Origin: Glaciimonas soli
Lineage (GTDB): Bacteria; Pseudomonadota; Gammaproteobacteria; Burkholderiales; Burkholderiaceae_D
Direction of reading: 5' to 3'
Length of the DNA: 64,000 nt
NCBI RefSeq assembly: GCF_009497155.1
Contig: NZ_WINI01000009.1
Span: forward strand, 62,001-126,000
Made by a program: the position numbers and the translations under genes. Shown here in pieces: positions 1 to 11,904 of the stretch. Under the pieces are notes generated by a model. The model saw only the letters and a list, made by a program, of their open reading frames with translations, made no database searches and was not told the origin of the DNA. Numbering within the stretch: position 1 is the stretch's first letter; the number at the start of each line of letters is the position of its first letter.

Positions 1-966
1 TGATAGGTGATAATCTGCGATCGCATAGAGAGTCGACACTCTGCCACTGTCACCCGCGGATGAGACGTTTTTAATTGTGTCGTTCATATAGCCGACAGTG
101 AGGCCGACAGTCGGCGTCATCTGATATATAAAACCTGCGGTCCACACACCGTCGGTACGCTTGAGTGTATTGCCGTAGTTCCAGATCATGCTGGTGTTGG
201 CAAGCGCCCCGCCACTATTGGGAAACGCGGTTGCGAAACCAGGATCACGCCTGGCGTTGAAATATTGCAGAAACAGCGTCATAGGACCCGTCATATACAC
301 GCCGCCCAGACCGGCTAGCTTCATCCGCGCAGAGTTGGCATCCTTGGATTGCTGATAAACGCCACCGATGCTAACCGCACCTTGTGTATATGTCAGTGCG
401 CCACCGCTTGTTGCGCCAATGCCGGTTTCCCCTGCTTTGCCGCCGATCGAGTATTGCACTTTAGCCGTGAATGGGCCAAAGCTCTTGGTGTACCTCAGCG
501 AATTGTCAAAACGGATACCATAAACAGCAGCGGGCCATTCGTTTTCGATAAAGTTACCCATCCACAGAGGATCATAGCTGCTGAGTATGTCAGCTGCGAT
601 ACCGTATTGGCGTCCGATGTCGAGTTCGCCCCAACTCGTATCCTTAAGACCAACATATGCCTGACGACCGAAGAGCTGACCTTGCTGATCAAACCCGCCA
701 TTGTTACTCAGAAAACCGTTTTCCAACTGGAACACGGCAGATGTCCCACCGCCCAGGTCTTCCGATCCTTTGAATCCCACGCGTGAACCTTGAAAACCTC
801 CTCCCATCATGGCCGTTTGGCTCCCTAAGGTGCCATTTGGCACCACTTGGTTGGTTGTATAGCGGATGGCGGTATCGATCACACCATAGATTGTGACGCT
901 CGATTGCGCATATGCCGTAGTGGAAAATACGCCCCATACGGCAAGTGCCAGTAGTGTTTTTTTCAT
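1..966 (-). CDS. Gram-negative porin (partial, C-terminus off the left edge)
   Basis: Outer-membrane general porin of the Burkholderiales type, letting small solutes through the outer membrane. Reading left from the ATG at 966 gives a signal peptide (MKKTLLALAVWGVFSTTAYAQ, cleaved after AYA) followed by the family hallmark SSVTIYGVIDTAI and GSRVGFKGSEDLGGGTSAVFQLE. The frame stays open to base 1, so at least 322 residues are present and only the last strands are missing. GGAGAC lies 6 nt before the start. It lies 163 nt downstream of the acyl-CoA ligase gene on the same strand, so it may serve uptake for the catabolic island. The substrate cannot be read from the sequence. Confidence 0.93.
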   Translation of the reverse strand, partial: MKKTLLALAVWGVFSTTAYAQSSVTIYGVIDTAIRYTTNQVVPNGTLGSQTAMMGGGFQGSRVGFKGSEDLGGGTSAVFQLENGFLSNNGGFDQQGQLFGRQAYVGLKDTSWGELDIGRQYGIAADILSSYDPLWMGNFIENEWPAAVYGIRFDNSLRYTKSFGPFTAKVQYSIGGKAGETGIGATSGGALTYTQGAVSIGGVYQQSKDANSARMKLAGLGGVYMTGPMTLFLQYFNARRDPGFATAFPNSGGALANTSMIWNYGNTLKRTDGVWTAGFIYQMTPTVGLTVGYMNDTIKNVSSAGDSGRVSTLYAIADYHLS

Positions 967-1129
967 GAAACAGTCTCCAAATATTTTTATATGATTTTTG
1001 TAAGAACATTGAAAAGCTACGAGTTTATTTTCCTTCCTTCAGTGATTTGAGATGAGCCGATGCGCCCGTCCCGGATTGCAGGCATGCCTGTTTGAAAAAT
1101 TGCTAATCTGTTTGTTTGCGGACCGCCCG

Positions 1130-2671
1130 CTATGAACCTTGCCGATGTTGGTCGATCAGCAGTTTCTTATAGAGCTTGCCGGTCTGATGTCTTGGCAGCG
1201 AGGTCACGAAATCGACAGACCGCGGTACTTTGATCGGCCCCAGACGCTGGCGCACATGTTGCGTCAGCGCTGCCGCAAGTGACGGGCTGGCATCAGCAGG
1301 ATTGAGAAGCTGCACAACGGCTTTCACCTCTTCGCCGAATTCTTCGTTTGGCACCCCGAACACGGCGACATCCATTACGCGGGCGTCCTCCAGAATGGCA
1401 TCTTCGATTTCCTGCGGGTAGATGTTTACCCCACCCGAGATGATGGTGAAATCCTTCCGTCCAGTCAGATAAAGGTAACCATCCGCATCCACATAGCCAA
1501 TGTCGCCGAAGGTGCGCCACCCCTGCCGGCTACAAATTCGCGCGGTTTTTTGCGTATCGTTCCAATACTCAAATTCGGTGGTACTCGCGAAATACACATC
1601 TCCGATATCGCCAATTTGCACCTCTTCACCATCATCTCCAAGGATATGGACGGCACAACCGACAGGTCGACCGACGGAGCCTTCGTGGGCCAACCACTCT
1701 GCGGCTGAAATGTGAGTCGAACCAATACCCTCGGTACCGGAATAGTATTCGTCGACAATGGGTCCCCACCAGTCGATCATGCGACGCTTCAGATGCACAG
1801 GGCAAGGTGCCGCACCATGGATGGCATAGCGTAGTGATTCAATCCGACCTGCCTCGCGCTGTTCGGCCGGAAGTTGTAGCAAACGGTGGAACATGGTCGG
1901 CACCCAGAGACTGTGCGTACATTTGTAATCCCCGATGGCTGCCAGTGCGCGCGCCGCATCAAAGCTCTCGAAAATCACGCAGGTCGCTCCGTAGTTCAAG
2001 GCCGCCGATAGAAAGCGGTTAGGTCCACTGTGGTAGAGCGGGCACGGGGAAAGAAATACCGATGACGCCGTGACCCCATAAACTTGGGCGACGCCAGCGT
2101 TGCGTGCATCGATGACATCGTACGGTCCTTCGAACAACGGTTCGCGCACACCCTTTGGGCGACCGGTGGTACCGGACGAATACAGCATCTCGCGGCCAGG
2201 TGACGGCGCTGCAGGCAACATCGTCGAGGCAGCCGTACAGATTGCATCCCAGTCTCTCAGCGCGCCATCGCGCATGTCAATGCCGAAGAGATTGATGGGC
2301 TGACCGGCTTTGGTGATGAGTTCCATGGTGGCGACCGCTGGTGCCGGATGCGCATCGGCAGAAATAATGGCTACAGTCGCCCCTGCGTCCTGCAGAATGT
2401 ACGAGAAATCATCAGCAGATAGTTTGGTGGACATTAACGTGTAGTAGACGCCGATGCGTTGCGCCCCGCATATCAATGACAACAGCGCTGGCGAATTCCC
2501 CACACAGATGCCGATGCAATCGCCTCGTCGCACCCCTTGAGCGTGCAGAGCATTGGCAACCTGATTCGCTGAGGCTTCGAGTTCGCCGTAGGAAAGCGTT
2601 TGCTCGCTCGGCAAAAAGATAGCCGCGATCTTTTCCGGGGTAGCTTTCGAAACATTACTCATGTGGTACAT
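1130..2671 (-). CDS. Acyl-CoA synthetase / AMP-binding ligase
   Basis: ATP-dependent ligase that activates a carboxylic acid to its CoA thioester through an acyl-adenylate. It has 513 residues, usual for class I adenylate-forming enzymes. The P-loop YSSGTTGRPKG is at residues 164-174, YYSGTEG is in mid-protein, and the hinge motif YLTGRKDFTIISGG and the C-terminal catalytic lysine (HQTGK, K499) are present. The start at 2671 is preferred because AAAGGA sits 4 nt upstream; ATG 2662 is an in-frame alternative. Neighbours (dienoyl-CoA reductase, NPD oxidoreductase, porin, transporter) suggest a CoA-dependent degradative pathway for an unsaturated, alicyclic or terpenoid-like acid. The substrate is not deducible. 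Confidence 0.9.
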   Translation of the reverse strand: MYHMSNVSKATPEKIAAIFLPSEQTLSYGELEASANQVANALHAQGVRRGDCIGICVGNSPALLSLICGAQRIGVYYTLMSTKLSADDFSYILQDAGATVAIISADAHPAPAVATMELITKAGQPINLFGIDMRDGALRDWDAICTAASTMLPAAPSPGREMLYSSGTTGRPKGVREPLFEGPYDVIDARNAGVAQVYGVTASSVFLSPCPLYHSGPNRFLSAALNYGATCVIFESFDAARALAAIGDYKCTHSLWVPTMFHRLLQLPAEQREAGRIESLRYAIHGAAPCPVHLKRRMIDWWGPIVDEYYSGTEGIGSTHISAAEWLAHEGSVGRPVGCAVHILGDDGEEVQIGDIGDVYFASTTEFEYWNDTQKTARICSRQGWRTFGDIGYVDADGYLYLTGRKDFTIISGGVNIYPQEIEDAILEDARVMDVAVFGVPNEEFGEEVKAVVQLLNPADASPSLAAALTQHVRQRLGPIKVPRSVDFVTSLPRHQTGKLYKKLLIDQHRQGS

Positions 2672-2732
2672 AAAATCCTTTCATTTGTGTTGGACCTGGC
2701 AGACATGCGGCCGGTGAGATGCCCTTCGGATC

Positions 2733-2792
2733 ACTATTTCATATCGTTGTGGCGGCGTCCAATGACGGGTTGGAGCATATTGATGTATGAAT
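2733..2792 (-). promoter_or_regulatory. Possible third copy of the island promoter, facing the ligase gene
   Basis: On the minus strand CATTGGAC is followed after 18 nt by AATAGTG, matching the layout of the two better copies (TTGGAC, 19 nt, TATAGTG). Upstream, ATTCAT and an imperfect CATA-N6-TATG dyad take the place of the strong operator. The match is partial and the operator differs, so this is a tentative call. Confidence 0.35.
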
Positions 2793-3015
2793 GGAATAAA
2801 TGCGGTCGTCGTCTTCAGTGCAGAATAAAATCCGGCTGATTGTTGGAATACAAATAGTCGGGCGGAGAATGCCTGTCGTAGAATGGTGCGTTTTTTTGGA
2901 CGACTCGACTATTTCCCGCGTGGGCAACAAGCACAACGCGGCTCGTCGGCAACAGATTCTATAGATGAAAAATCAAGGTCACGAACTGGGCAGCAACGCA
3001 AACTGAGACGCACCA

Positions 3016-3085
3016 ATTCATGCAAGGTCCGCATTAATAAATCAAAAACACGCATTGGACGAAGCTGAAGCACGGCACATATAGT
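3016..3085 (+). promoter_or_regulatory. Operator dyad plus promoter, copy 1
   Basis: The dyad ATTCATGC-N7-GCATTAAT (3016-3038, one mismatch) contains the LysR-type T-N11-A core. It is followed by TTGGAC (3055-3060), 19 nt, and TATAGT (3080-3085). The ATG of the flavin oxidoreductase is 91 nt after the putative -10. Copy 2 at 9540-9609 on the other strand keeps the same half-sites, the same spacing and much of the intervening sequence. The local LysR protein is the obvious candidate binder (inference). Confidence 0.65.
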
Positions 3086-3175
3086 GGCTATTCGACACAT
3101 GCGGATGTGCACCACGAAGCGGCTTTTCAGATTGTCGCTACATTGCGCAGTTTTTTCATCTATCAAGGAAAATCC

Positions 3176-4189
3176 ATGGCTATTCCATCAGTCCTCAAGC
3201 AAGCACTTCGTCTTCCGATCATCGGCTCGCCGATGTTTATCAGTTCCGGCATTGAGCTGGTGGTGGAACAATGCATTAACGGCATCGTCGGCTCTTTTCC
3301 AGCGATCAACGCTCGTCCGCAGGCACAACTTGTAGACTGGATCGCAGAGATTCGCGAACGCCTGACGGCGGCACAGCTGGCGAACCCTGAACGCAAGGTT
3401 GCACCCTTCGCCATTAATCAGGTAATGAGTCCACTCAACACACGATGGGAGGCAGATCTCACCACCATCATTCAGCAGAAAGCGCCCATCATCATCACCA
3501 GCCTGCGAGCTCCGCCGCCGGAAATTATCCAGGAAGTGCATTCCTATGGCGGGTTGGTCTTTCACGACGTGACGAGCGTGCGACATGCCCGGAAAGCCGC
3601 ATCAATGGGCGTAGATGGCCTGATCCTCGTGTGCGCTGGTGCTGGCGGACAAGGTGGGGACCGCAGTCCATTTGCGTTGATCAACGAAGTGCGGCAGTTC
3701 TTCGATGGCGTTATTCTGCTCGCCGGCGCCCTTTCCACCGGGCGCGATGTGTTGGCCGCACAGGCCATGGGCGCGGATCTCGCCTACATGGGAACGCGCT
3801 TCCTCGCTTCGCGAGAATCGGGAGCTAGCGATTCCCACAAAGAGGAAATCATCGAGAGCGTGGCATCGGATATTATCTATACGAATAGCTTCACCGGCAT
3901 CTATGGCAATTACCTGCGGCCTAGTCTGATCAAGGCAAATCTTGATCCGGACAATCTTCCACCATACAGCGAAGAAACGAGAAAATACCGCAGCACGGAT
4001 AATGGCGACATAAAAATCTGGAAAGATATCCGCGGTTGCGGCCATGGCTGCGGTTCCATCCACGGCAGTGAGCGCGTCGCCGATATCATCGCGAAACTTG
4101 AAGTCGAATATCATGAGGCCAGTGCTGAGATGAAGAGCAAAATCTTTACCCAAGCCCGAGCCAACACCACTAAACTGCATCTCGCCTGA
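3176..4189 (+). CDS. NPD/nitronate monooxygenase-family flavin oxidoreductase
   Basis: FMN-dependent TIM-barrel enzyme of the 2-nitropropane dioxygenase/FabK-like family, 337 residues. The N-terminal LPIIGSPMFI is the typical first FMN-contacting strand. The central VCAGAGGQGGDRSPFALINEV and ILLAGALSTGRDVLAAQAMGADLAYMGTRF match the phosphate-binding and second glycine-rich loops. ATG 3176 is chosen over the upstream in-frame ATG 3107 because AAGGA lies 5 nt before it and the protein then starts as family members do. The C-terminal tail has an unusual GCGHGCGSIHG where relatives usually read AGQGVG. Linked to CoA and fatty-acid enzymes, it may act on an enoyl or nitro intermediate rather than a nitronate. 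Confidence 0.85.
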   Translation: MAIPSVLKQALRLPIIGSPMFISSGIELVVEQCINGIVGSFPAINARPQAQLVDWIAEIRERLTAAQLANPERKVAPFAINQVMSPLNTRWEADLTTIIQQKAPIIITSLRAPPPEIIQEVHSYGGLVFHDVTSVRHARKAASMGVDGLILVCAGAGGQGGDRSPFALINEVRQFFDGVILLAGALSTGRDVLAAQAMGADLAYMGTRFLASRESGASDSHKEEIIESVASDIIYTNSFTGIYGNYLRPSLIKANLDPDNLPPYSEETRKYRSTDNGDIKIWKDIRGCGHGCGSIHGSERVADIIAKLEVEYHEASAEMKSKIFTQARANTTKLHLA

Positions 4190-4197
4190 GGGTGATC

Positions 4198-5556
4198 ATG
4201 ACAACTCCTTCCACAAAAATATCCCGGACCAAGCTCGTCGGATTCGTTGCATTGGCGGGGCCGGTTACGGCCGCTACGGCACCGATTGCAAGCTATCTGC
4301 CGGCGTTTTACAGCGAGCATCTCGGCCTCTCTCTAGCGAGTGTGGGGTTTCTTTTCTTCTCGATGCGCGCGCTCGATTTTTTCTTCGATGTACTGGCTGG
4401 TGTGCTGATAGACCGTCGTCCATTTGCTGGGGGAAAATACCGGCCTTGGCTCGTATTGGGATTGCTGGCATTGCTAGTGGGCGTGTGGTTGTTATATATG
4501 CCGCCGCGGCAATGGGTGAGCGTGCCGCTCGCCTTCCTTGGGGGAGGATTGCTCTACCTGGGTTTTTCGTTTGTATCGATTGCGCATCAGGCGTGGTCAA
4601 GTGCCTTATCCCGGAGCAGTGACGAGCGGGTTGCCATATTCGGGTACCGGGAGATTGCCGTCATCTTCGGAATTTTGGCCATTTTTCTGACGCCCGCCGT
4701 GGCCGAGCATGTCTATCACGCCGATTTCGAAACCAAGGTGCACGTCATCGGTTATGCACTACTGATAGGGATTGCTATCACTGGTGTGATTAGCTTGTGG
4801 GCAGTACGCGGGAAAGATGAACAAAACTTGCCTGGACAGCAGCACGAGGCTGCGCATTCCCATCGCGTTACGCTGGCCGGAGTGGGGCGGGTTCTACGCG
4901 ACCCAACCGTGATCAAGATCGTGATTCTGTTCATGCTGGCGTTCTTCGCCCTCGTCGGTACCGCATCGATGATGTCATTTCTGGTTTCAGGTGTGTTCGG
5001 CAAGCCCAATCTCGTTGCGCAAATGCAGGGTGTGTATTTCATCGCCGCCATGGCTTCGATCTTCTTGTGGTTGCGGATGGGTAAGCGCTTTGGCGAATGG
5101 GGAACCTTACGGGTTTCCACCCTGACCGCCATCGCGGCCCAGCTTTCTGTCCTGTTACCCTTGTATTTTGGTTCTACCTGGATGCTGTTCCTGCACTTCG
5201 CATTGCTGGGAGCACACTTCGGCGCGGCACCATTCCTGCTGCGTTCGCTGCTTGGCCGCATCGGGCAATACAAAGCGAACGAACAAGGCACCGACCTGCA
5301 AGGGATACTGTTTTCAACCGGTGTTTTCGCTGAAAAAATAGGTAGCTCCATTGCCGTACTGTTCGCCTTCTTAATGCTGGGATGGTTGGGATTCAAGCCT
5401 GCCAACGCAACTGATCCCGCCACTCACGGCGCGCTTCTGGGTGTCTACCTTGCCTTACCGATAGGGGCTTATGCCCTTATGTCGCTCATCTTCATGATGC
5501 GGCGTTCGCAGTCGGAACTAGCGGAAACTCGCTCCGCGCGCAATGCTTTGGCGTAG
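4198..5556 (+). CDS. MFS transporter, GPH (sugar:cation symporter-like) family
   Basis: Twelve-helix inner-membrane symporter of the MFS_2/GPH type, 452 residues from ATG 4198. It shows RALDFFFDVLAGVLIDRRPFAGGKYRPWLVLG between helices 2 and 3, the family's cation-site and loop signature (D at the helix 2 end, GKYRPW). GAGGG precedes the chosen ATG by 5 nt; GTG 4192 is too close to the Shine-Dalgarno. Only 8 nt separate it from the preceding oxidoreductase stop, so the two are almost certainly co-transcribed. It is a good candidate for the island's substrate importer. Confidence 0.88.
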   Translation: MTTPSTKISRTKLVGFVALAGPVTAATAPIASYLPAFYSEHLGLSLASVGFLFFSMRALDFFFDVLAGVLIDRRPFAGGKYRPWLVLGLLALLVGVWLLYMPPRQWVSVPLAFLGGGLLYLGFSFVSIAHQAWSSALSRSSDERVAIFGYREIAVIFGILAIFLTPAVAEHVYHADFETKVHVIGYALLIGIAITGVISLWAVRGKDEQNLPGQQHEAAHSHRVTLAGVGRVLRDPTVIKIVILFMLAFFALVGTASMMSFLVSGVFGKPNLVAQMQGVYFIAAMASIFLWLRMGKRFGEWGTLRVSTLTAIAAQLSVLLPLYFGSTWMLFLHFALLGAHFGAAPFLLRSLLGRIGQYKANEQGTDLQGILFSTGVFAEKIGSSIAVLFAFLMLGWLGFKPANATDPATHGALLGVYLALPIGAYALMSLIFMMRRSQSELAETRSARNALA

Positions 5557-5598
5557 GCTTCACTGAACTCTCACTTCCCGTAGCGAGTCATCTTGGTG

Positions 5599-5633
5599 CC
5601 AATGGGCGATGGAAAAATACGTCGTCCCATTGG
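5599..5633. repeat. Inverted repeat downstream of the transporter
   Basis: CCAATGGGCGA pairs with TCGTCCCATTGG across a short loop, with one bulged base. There is no following T-run, so it is a weak terminator candidate. It overlaps the start of the transposase remnant and may derive from it. Confidence 0.4.
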
Positions 5634-5710
5634 AACCGGAAGAGCCTCTGAAGCTTGAAAGGCTGATTAGCAAAGGCATACACGCTACAGCTAAAATGTA
5701 CAATGATTAG
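5609..5710 (+). pseudogene. Probable N-terminal remnant of an IS630-family transposase
   Basis: A 33-codon frame runs from ATG 5609 to TAG 5710 and begins MEKYVVPL, followed by EPLKLERLISKGIHATAK. This resembles the opening helix of IS630-type transposases (usual pattern: M-x-K/R-Y-V-V-x-L-S-E-x-E-R-x-x-L-x-x-L-x-x-x-G-K-x-x-A-R-K). It stops before the helix-turn-helix, and nothing further of the element is visible before the lysR gene. The call rests on memory of the family pattern only. Confidence 0.45.
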
Positions 5711-5732
5711 AGCCCGCTTCCGGAGCCGGCGT

Positions 5733-6635
5733 TCAAAGCGCCGGTACTGCGTCACTGAGGTGCCGCCTCACCATGCTGACCATACTCCGGATGATGGGTG
5801 ATGTAGTGGATTTCCGCCAGATGAATACGTTCTCCAGGGTTAACAGCAAGTCGTCGATATCGCATAGCGTCACGCCTCTTGGTAGCAAGTGATTCTTCGC
5901 CAGGGGGTGGATACCGATGTGGTCGCTGTCGAGGATGTCCTTGAGGATCAGGTCGATGAAGTTGGTTTCATACGCAACGGCATCGAGCATCCCTTGCTGC
6001 CCCAGAAATGCATTAAGGTTCTCGCGCACGATTGGCCAAGTTCCGGCACTGACGAGGCTCAACGACGCACCACGCAGGTCTGCCATTGTCAGCGAACCGC
6101 GCGACGCCAGTGGATGCTTGTCCGACAACAAGGCCCGATATCGGATCTGTTCGATGGGAATCACTCCCAGACTATCTTCGGCGATAGGGCCACCACAGAA
6201 TCCCACATCCAGATCGCCGTTACGGACGTAAAACATCACGTCTTGCGACGGCATCGATTCGATACGGGCATGCACGTTGGGGAACGTTTTGCTGAATATG
6301 TCACTCAATTGCTGCCACTCGCCGTGCCGCGAGGTGGCGCTCACGCCAATCACGAACGGTCCGGCAAGGTCAGAGTCAGAAGCGCCGATCTCAGCAAGTC
6401 CGGCCTGGTAGTGCGAGATCGCTTCACGCCAGTGCCGCGCCAGCGTCAGCGCGGCCCAAGTGGGACGCACGAAACGCGTGGTGCGTTCGAAGAGTCGCTG
6501 GTTGACGCGTTCCTCGATTGCACTAATTTTGCGCGACAGCCCCGATTGCGTAATATGCAGTTTCTCGGCAGCCGAGTTGAAATTACATTGCTCCACTAAT
6601 TCGAGAAACGCGTAGATGTGATTGATGTTAATCAT
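5733..6635 (-). CDS. LysR-type transcriptional regulator
   Basis: A 300-residue DNA-binding activator/repressor of the LysR family. The N-terminal winged helix covers residues 2-61 (NHIYAFLELVEQCNFNSAAEKLHITQSGLSRKISAIEE), with the recognition helix SGLSRKI. A periplasmic-binding-like effector domain follows (about 90-300), including GVSATSRHGEWQQL. It lies inside the catabolic island, downstream of the transporter and convergent with it, and is the likely regulator of the ATTCATGC-N7-GCATGAAT dyads at 3016 and 9587. A CCGGCG hairpin straddles the stop codon. The effector is unknown. Confidence 0.92.
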   Translation of the reverse strand: MININHIYAFLELVEQCNFNSAAEKLHITQSGLSRKISAIEERVNQRLFERTTRFVRPTWAALTLARHWREAISHYQAGLAEIGASDSDLAGPFVIGVSATSRHGEWQQLSDIFSKTFPNVHARIESMPSQDVMFYVRNGDLDVGFCGGPIAEDSLGVIPIEQIRYRALLSDKHPLASRGSLTMADLRGASLSLVSAGTWPIVRENLNAFLGQQGMLDAVAYETNFIDLILKDILDSDHIGIHPLAKNHLLPRGVTLCDIDDLLLTLENVFIWRKSTTSPIIRSMVSMVRRHLSDAVPAL

Positions 6636-7290
6636 GTTCGCTGGACAACCGCGTTGACGGTCGTATAGATGGGTAGCATGGTGTCAACACCTGTGGCGAA
6701 CACATGCTTGTCTCGGATATTTTTTTTGTTTGAGGATACTCCCACAATCGTCCGCTGCAGTCCAGCGCATCTGTCGATTTTTCTTGATGGGGACTCAGGT
6801 ACAAACCGGCGGAATTTATCCAATGCGTATTGAGAATGAGCATTGGTGCAGCTTTCGATGGAGAACAGTTTTTTCGGCAGAGTGCCAGATGGTCAAATTT
6901 CAGTCGATTTGAGGCTGATAAACTGTACGAAAAACCATGTCGAAATTGCATTTCATACGAATACGTTGTCAAACGTTTTTGTTTCGTCAACGAGGGGAAT
7001 TCAAATTTTTAGCTGGGCGTGCATCCGTCGCTCAACTGGGCTAATTTGCCCTGACTACGCATAAAATTAATCGACAAAAAACATCGCATCGATATTTTCT
7101 ATCTTGGCGATCCTATGTAAATCATGCGCATGAGTTCAATACCAGTCTCTTAATATTCAACACGTCGATGCGTTAGAACGCCGCGTAATGCGCTTAACGG
7201 GACAGAGCCATGAGTTGATATCTACTCATCGCTCTGCCCTGCATCAATTGATCGAGGACTTTTCCGGTCTTCGTCAATGTTTCAGATCAA
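6636..7290. other. Gene-free interval upstream of lysR
   Basis: 655 bases between the lysR start and the stop of the dienoyl-CoA reductase gene, AT-richer than the flanks. Short frames here lack family signatures. On the minus strand, ACGCATTGGAT (around 6818-6828) partly resembles the ACGCATTGGAC block of the island promoter. No clean dyad or terminator was seen. Confidence 0.5.
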
Positions 7291-9981
<2,691 letters not shown>

Positions 9982-10209
9982 ATGAAAATTGCAATATTTA
10001 TCCCAGCCGCCATCCTGGCGCTTTCTTCTCTGGGTGGCTGCGTGGTGACACCACCTGCTGTACATCCGCTCTACTCAGCGCCTCCGGGTGTGGTGTATGT
10101 GGCGCCAACTTACGCTATACCTGGTCCAGGTTATGTTTGGGCCTACCATCCTCACTACGGTTGGGGATGGCATCATCCACAATACGGTTGGCATAAAGGT
10201 TGGCACTAA
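9982..10209 (+). CDS. Small tyrosine/histidine-rich lipoprotein
   Basis: A 75-residue lipoprotein. The signal MKIAIFIPAAILALSSLGGC ends in a lipobox with Cys20. The mature part is short, rich in Pro/Tyr and ends in YHPHYGWGWHHPQYGWHKGWH, with repeated H-x-x-Y-G-W. No enzymatic family is recognised; small YXWV/GH-rich lipoproteins of this kind are common in Burkholderiales. ATG 9982 is chosen because the signal peptide begins there. GAGGA lies about 11 nt upstream, which is slightly far, so in-frame ATG 9964 cannot be excluded. The His-rich tail could bind metal (inference). Confidence 0.7.
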   Translation: MKIAIFIPAAILALSSLGGCVVTPPAVHPLYSAPPGVVYVAPTYAIPGPGYVWAYHPHYGWGWHHPQYGWHKGWH

Positions 10210-10253
10210 GAGTTATTCGGCGTACTCCAGCCGAAGTCGCCAAGTTGTCATGC

Positions 10254-10287
10254 AAAAAAGGGCTTACAGAAATGTAAGCCCTTTTTA
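10254..10287 (+). terminator. Rho-independent terminator (bidirectional)
   Basis: GGGCTTAC-loop-GTAAGCCC flanked by A-run and TTTTTATTT. It sits between the lipoprotein gene and the convergent kgtP gene and can serve both. Confidence 0.88.
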
Positions 10288-10328
10288 TTTACACATGTAA
10301 ACTCAAGCAATAAGGTGCATTTAGCGCA

Positions 10329-11642
10329 TCATGGCTCGTCCCGCAAATAACCTTCTTTGCTCGGATCGCGCATATAAATTGAAACCAGTAAAGCAATCGC
10401 TGCCAACACTGTGACATACCAATAAAAACTAGATTCCATCCCTTTGGATTTCAATGTCAATGCAACGAATTCCGCTGAACCACCGAAGATGGCATTACCG
10501 ATCGCGTACGATAAGCCGACACCTAAAGCGCGTACTTCGGCCGGAAACATTTCTGCCTTGATCAACCCGCCTATCGATGTATAAAAACTGACGATGACCA
10601 GCATCAGCATAATCAAGCCAAAAGCGGCATAAGGATTCTGGGTTTCCGCCAAAGTGTGCAAGACGGGCATAGTGCAGAGTGTGGCGAAAATGCCGAAGAT
10701 GATCATCGAATGACGACGGCCAATTTTGTCTGATAACGCGCCGAATAAGGGTTGGATAACCATGTAGACAAATAAAGCACAGGTCATCACCACACTGGCT
10801 GTTTTAGCGGGCATGCCAGCGGTATTGATCAAGTATTTTTGCATGTACGTGGTGAAGGTATAAAACATCAGCGATCCACCCGCGGTAAATCCGACCACCG
10901 TCAAAAATGCTCCCTTGTGCTTCAGCAGCCCGGCCAGCGTCCCTGCCTCTTTGTTTTTGCGCGCATCAGCACTCAATGTTTCATTCAAAGAACGACGTAA
11001 ATACAAGGCAATCAGCGCCGTGCATGCACCAAGCACAAACGGAATACGCCAGCCCCATTCTTTCAACTGCTCGGTCGTCAGAAGTTGCTCCAGAATCACC
11101 AGCACCAACACTGCTAATAATTGACCACCGATCAACGTCACATATTGAAAAGAAGCGAAAAATCCACGTCGACCTTTCAACGCCACTTCACTCATGTAAG
11201 TCGCGCTGGTGCCGTATTCGCCGCCCACCGATAGACCTTGTAGCAAGCGCGCCAGTAATAATAGTAAGGGGGCAGCCACACCAATCATTGCATAGGTAGG
11301 CAAACATGCGATCAGCAATGAGCCGCCGCACATCATCAACACCGAAATCATCATCGCCGTTTTACGGCCGCGACGATCGGCAATTCGACCGAATAACCAA
11401 CCGCCAATAGGTCGCATCAGAAAACCAGCAGCGAACACGCCAGCGGTTTGCAAAAGTTGTACGGTGGGATTTTGATGCGGGAAAAAAGCGGGGGCGAAAT
11501 AAATCGCACAAAAAGAATAAACGTAAAAGTCAAACCATTCCACTAGATTTCCGGATGATGCCCCGACAATCGCAAAAATCCTTTTGCGTGTGTCATGCGG
11601 ATCAATGCTGCTTGTTGTAGATTGCGTGGCTGCCAGGCTCAT
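10329..11642 (-). CDS. kgtP: Alpha-ketoglutarate permease, MHS family
   Basis: Proton-coupled MFS importer for 2-oxoglutarate, 437 residues and twelve helices. Close resemblance to E. coli KgtP is evident in [21 protein letters not shown] near the N-terminus, [18 protein letters not shown] between helices 2 and 3, [18 protein letters not shown], and [20 protein letters not shown]. The gene is monocistronic, convergent with the lipoprotein gene. The TCA-intermediate substrate is assigned by similarity and not proven here. Confidence 0.9.
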   Translation of the reverse strand: MSLAATQSTTSSIDPHDTRKRIFAIVGASSGNLVEWFDFYVYSFCAIYFAPAFFPHQNPTVQLLQTAGVFAAGFLMRPIGGWLFGRIADRRGRKTAMMISVLMMCGGSLLIACLPTYAMIGVAAPLLLLLARLLQGLSVGGEYGTSATYMSEVALKGRRGFFASFQYVTLIGGQLLAVLVLVILEQLLTTEQLKEWGWRIPFVLGACTALIALYLRRSLNETLSADARKNKEAGTLAGLLKHKGAFLTVVGFTAGGSLMFYTFTTYMQKYLINTAGMPAKTASVVMTCALFVYMVIQPLFGALSDKIGRRHSMIIFGIFATLCTMPVLHTLAETQNPYAAFGLIMLMLVIVSFYTSIGGLIKAEMFPAEVRALGVGLSYAIGNAIFGGSAEFVALTLKSKGMESSFYWYVTVLAAIALLVSIYMRDPSKEGYLRDEP

Positions 11643-11904
11643 ATATCACGTCCTTTTTAATAATTCGTAATGTCTCCTGCGGCATTGTAGAACAATATGA
11701 ATTAACAATTGGCGTAAATTCATTACGAACTACGCAATACAAGGCAAACAAAACTTATGTGATTTTGTGTTAAATAAAGCAATTATTATATACCTCTGCC
11801 CTTTTAACTCTTTAGTGGAAATCCAAAGAATTAATACCTCTTGTGTAATATCGAAATAATTGCAAAGATGTGTCGTTTATTTTATGTATTACAAGGGGAT
11901 GATG
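11643..11904. other. Divergent promoter region
   Basis: 262 AT-rich bases between kgtP (-) and a secreted-protein gene (+). It contains ATTAACAATTGGCG and several TTAAC/GTTAA patches but no operator I can name. Confidence 0.4.

Larger units (their letters stand above)
2672..3175. other. Divergent intergenic control region
   Basis: 504 bases between the divergent ligase (-) and flavin oxidoreductase (+) genes, with no credible coding sequence. The right half holds a dyad plus promoter at 3016-3085 that is repeated, inverted, upstream of the dienoyl-CoA reductase gene. The left half holds a weaker relative facing the ligase gene. Both are listed separately. Confidence 0.7.

Noticed and set aside
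349-786. A 145-residue plus-strand frame over the left-edge porin
   Set aside because: It is antisense to a clear porin reading frame with signal peptide and has no family signature.
1077-1088. CAGGCATGCCTG palindrome upstream of the left-edge porin
   Set aside because: A single 12-bp palindrome without a second copy or known regulator; not distinguishable from chance.
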